64,000 nt of DNA from Amoebidium appalachense. Its lineage: Eukaryota > Ichthyosporea. The stretch covers positions 2,604,001 to 2,668,000 of the forward strand of contig CAVNZM010000004.1 in assembly GCA_963693365.1 (NCBI GenBank), given 5' to 3'. Of this stretch, positions 63,471 through 64,000 are shown piece after piece. The position numbers and the translations under genes were made by a program. How positions within the stretch are numbered: the stretch's first letter is position 1; the number at the start of each line of letters is the position of its first letter. The notes beneath the pieces were generated by a model that was not told the DNA's origin, searched no databases, and saw only the letters and a program-made list of their open reading frames with translations.

Positions 63471-63883
63471 CTAATGAGAGGGGAATACTTTAGTAAGGCG
63501 CCTTGCGATTGGTACTATATCATTAATCTGTTTGTGACATTTTCTGTGAATACCGGCACCCCAGGGGGCTGTAACAAAACCCGCCCACATACTCATAACT
63601 GTTGTGTCAGCCTCAGCTGCCGTCAAGACACCACGTTTGTACGACAACTTAGTCATACCTTGGCAAGAGTTCCTTTTACTTGATACAATAGACAACTGTA
63701 TAACATCATCACAAAAAACAACCTCAATACTTCTCTCTTCGTGCACACTCTCACCTCCTTTTTTATAGCATATAGTTGCTCATCCTTAGCATCCTTCACA
63801 TCAAAATGCTTGTCGGACGTCTCCCATCCAACGTACCCTGCCGTCCAGGCTGTACTGAGGTAGCCCCTCACGTGTGCCTGCAT
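63471..63883 (-). CDS. Small two-exon hypothetical protein (candidate)
   Basis: An ATG at 63883 with an in-frame TGA four codons upstream opens 43 codons (MQAHVRGYLSTAWTAGY, then KHFDVKDAKDEQLYAIKKE) to a GTGAGA donor at 63754. A 59-nt intron with a T-rich stretch ends in TACAG, and a second exon 63695-63471 continues in phase for 74 codons to TAG (SMWAGFVTAPWGAGIHRK, then ARRLTKVFPSH). Part of that exon (63658-63617) could itself be a 42-nt intron in phase. Total about 117 aa. I recognise no family. Support is limited to the start context, splice sites, matching phase and amino-acid composition unlike the surrounding DNA. A longer gene continuing beyond the left exon is possible. Confidence 0.33.
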
Positions 63884-64000
63884 GGCCACGAGTCAGTTAT
63901 GAAAGTTTCTGTGCGGCACCCGCTTGCAGATGACGGCCCGCTACCACAACATCTGGCCTCCCGGTCCAAATACGTGCCCAGTGTGACATATTCTCACCCG

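Overview
The window is nuclear DNA of an intron-rich eukaryote. All spliced genes use GT-AG introns and have alga- or protist-like homologues. Two things point to a unicellular alga or related protist (stramenopile, haptophyte or similar) rather than an animal or fungus: an RHL1 homologue, which goes with eukaryotic topoisomerase VI, and a protist-type P3A proton ATPase with a PIAIEIV fourth membrane segment. I cannot name the species. The DNA is saturated with poly-C/poly-G tracts, (CA)n/(GT)n arrays and compounds of these, so most long open frames here (runs of P, G, TH, CV or SL) are not genes.

Five genes could be assembled exon by exon with consistent splice phases. From left to right they are: the 3' part of an RHL1-like topoisomerase VI accessory protein (+, 1-6884); COX15, heme A synthase (-, 13447-7586, 7 exons, 431 aa); EXO1, a 5'-3' exonuclease (+, 14793-24287, 14 exons, about 687 aa, with one apparent +1 frameshift); a plasma-membrane H+-ATPase (-, 32805-26576, 10 exons, 1060 aa); and a WDR76/CMR1-like WD40 protein (+, 35436-50768, 18 exons, 810 aa). 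RHL1/COX15 and EXO1/ATPase converge. COX15/EXO1 and ATPase/WDR76 diverge from shared intergenic regions. Three of the five (RHL1, EXO1, WDR76) belong to DNA replication, repair or topology; whether the grouping means anything is open.

The right quarter (50.8-64 kb) is gene-poor. It holds a probably degenerate minus-strand gene with a PD-(D/E)XK nuclease-like domain (53109-51986), a perfect 16-bp hairpin flanked by direct repeats, about 1 kb of nearly pure polypyrimidine, a decayed non-LTR retrotransposon ending next to a (CA)n array (62300-60990), and a small two-exon candidate gene (63883-63471).

The most notable non-gene signals are: (1) an interspersed SINE-like repeat family whose 3' end runs into poly-C, with about ten copies or fragments; (2) introns bounded by complementary microsatellites, (GT)n after the donor and (CA)n forming the acceptor; (3) sense-strand C-tracts shortly after many donor sites; and (4) conserved 5'-to-3' order in compound tracts, Cn then An, and Cn then (CA)n.
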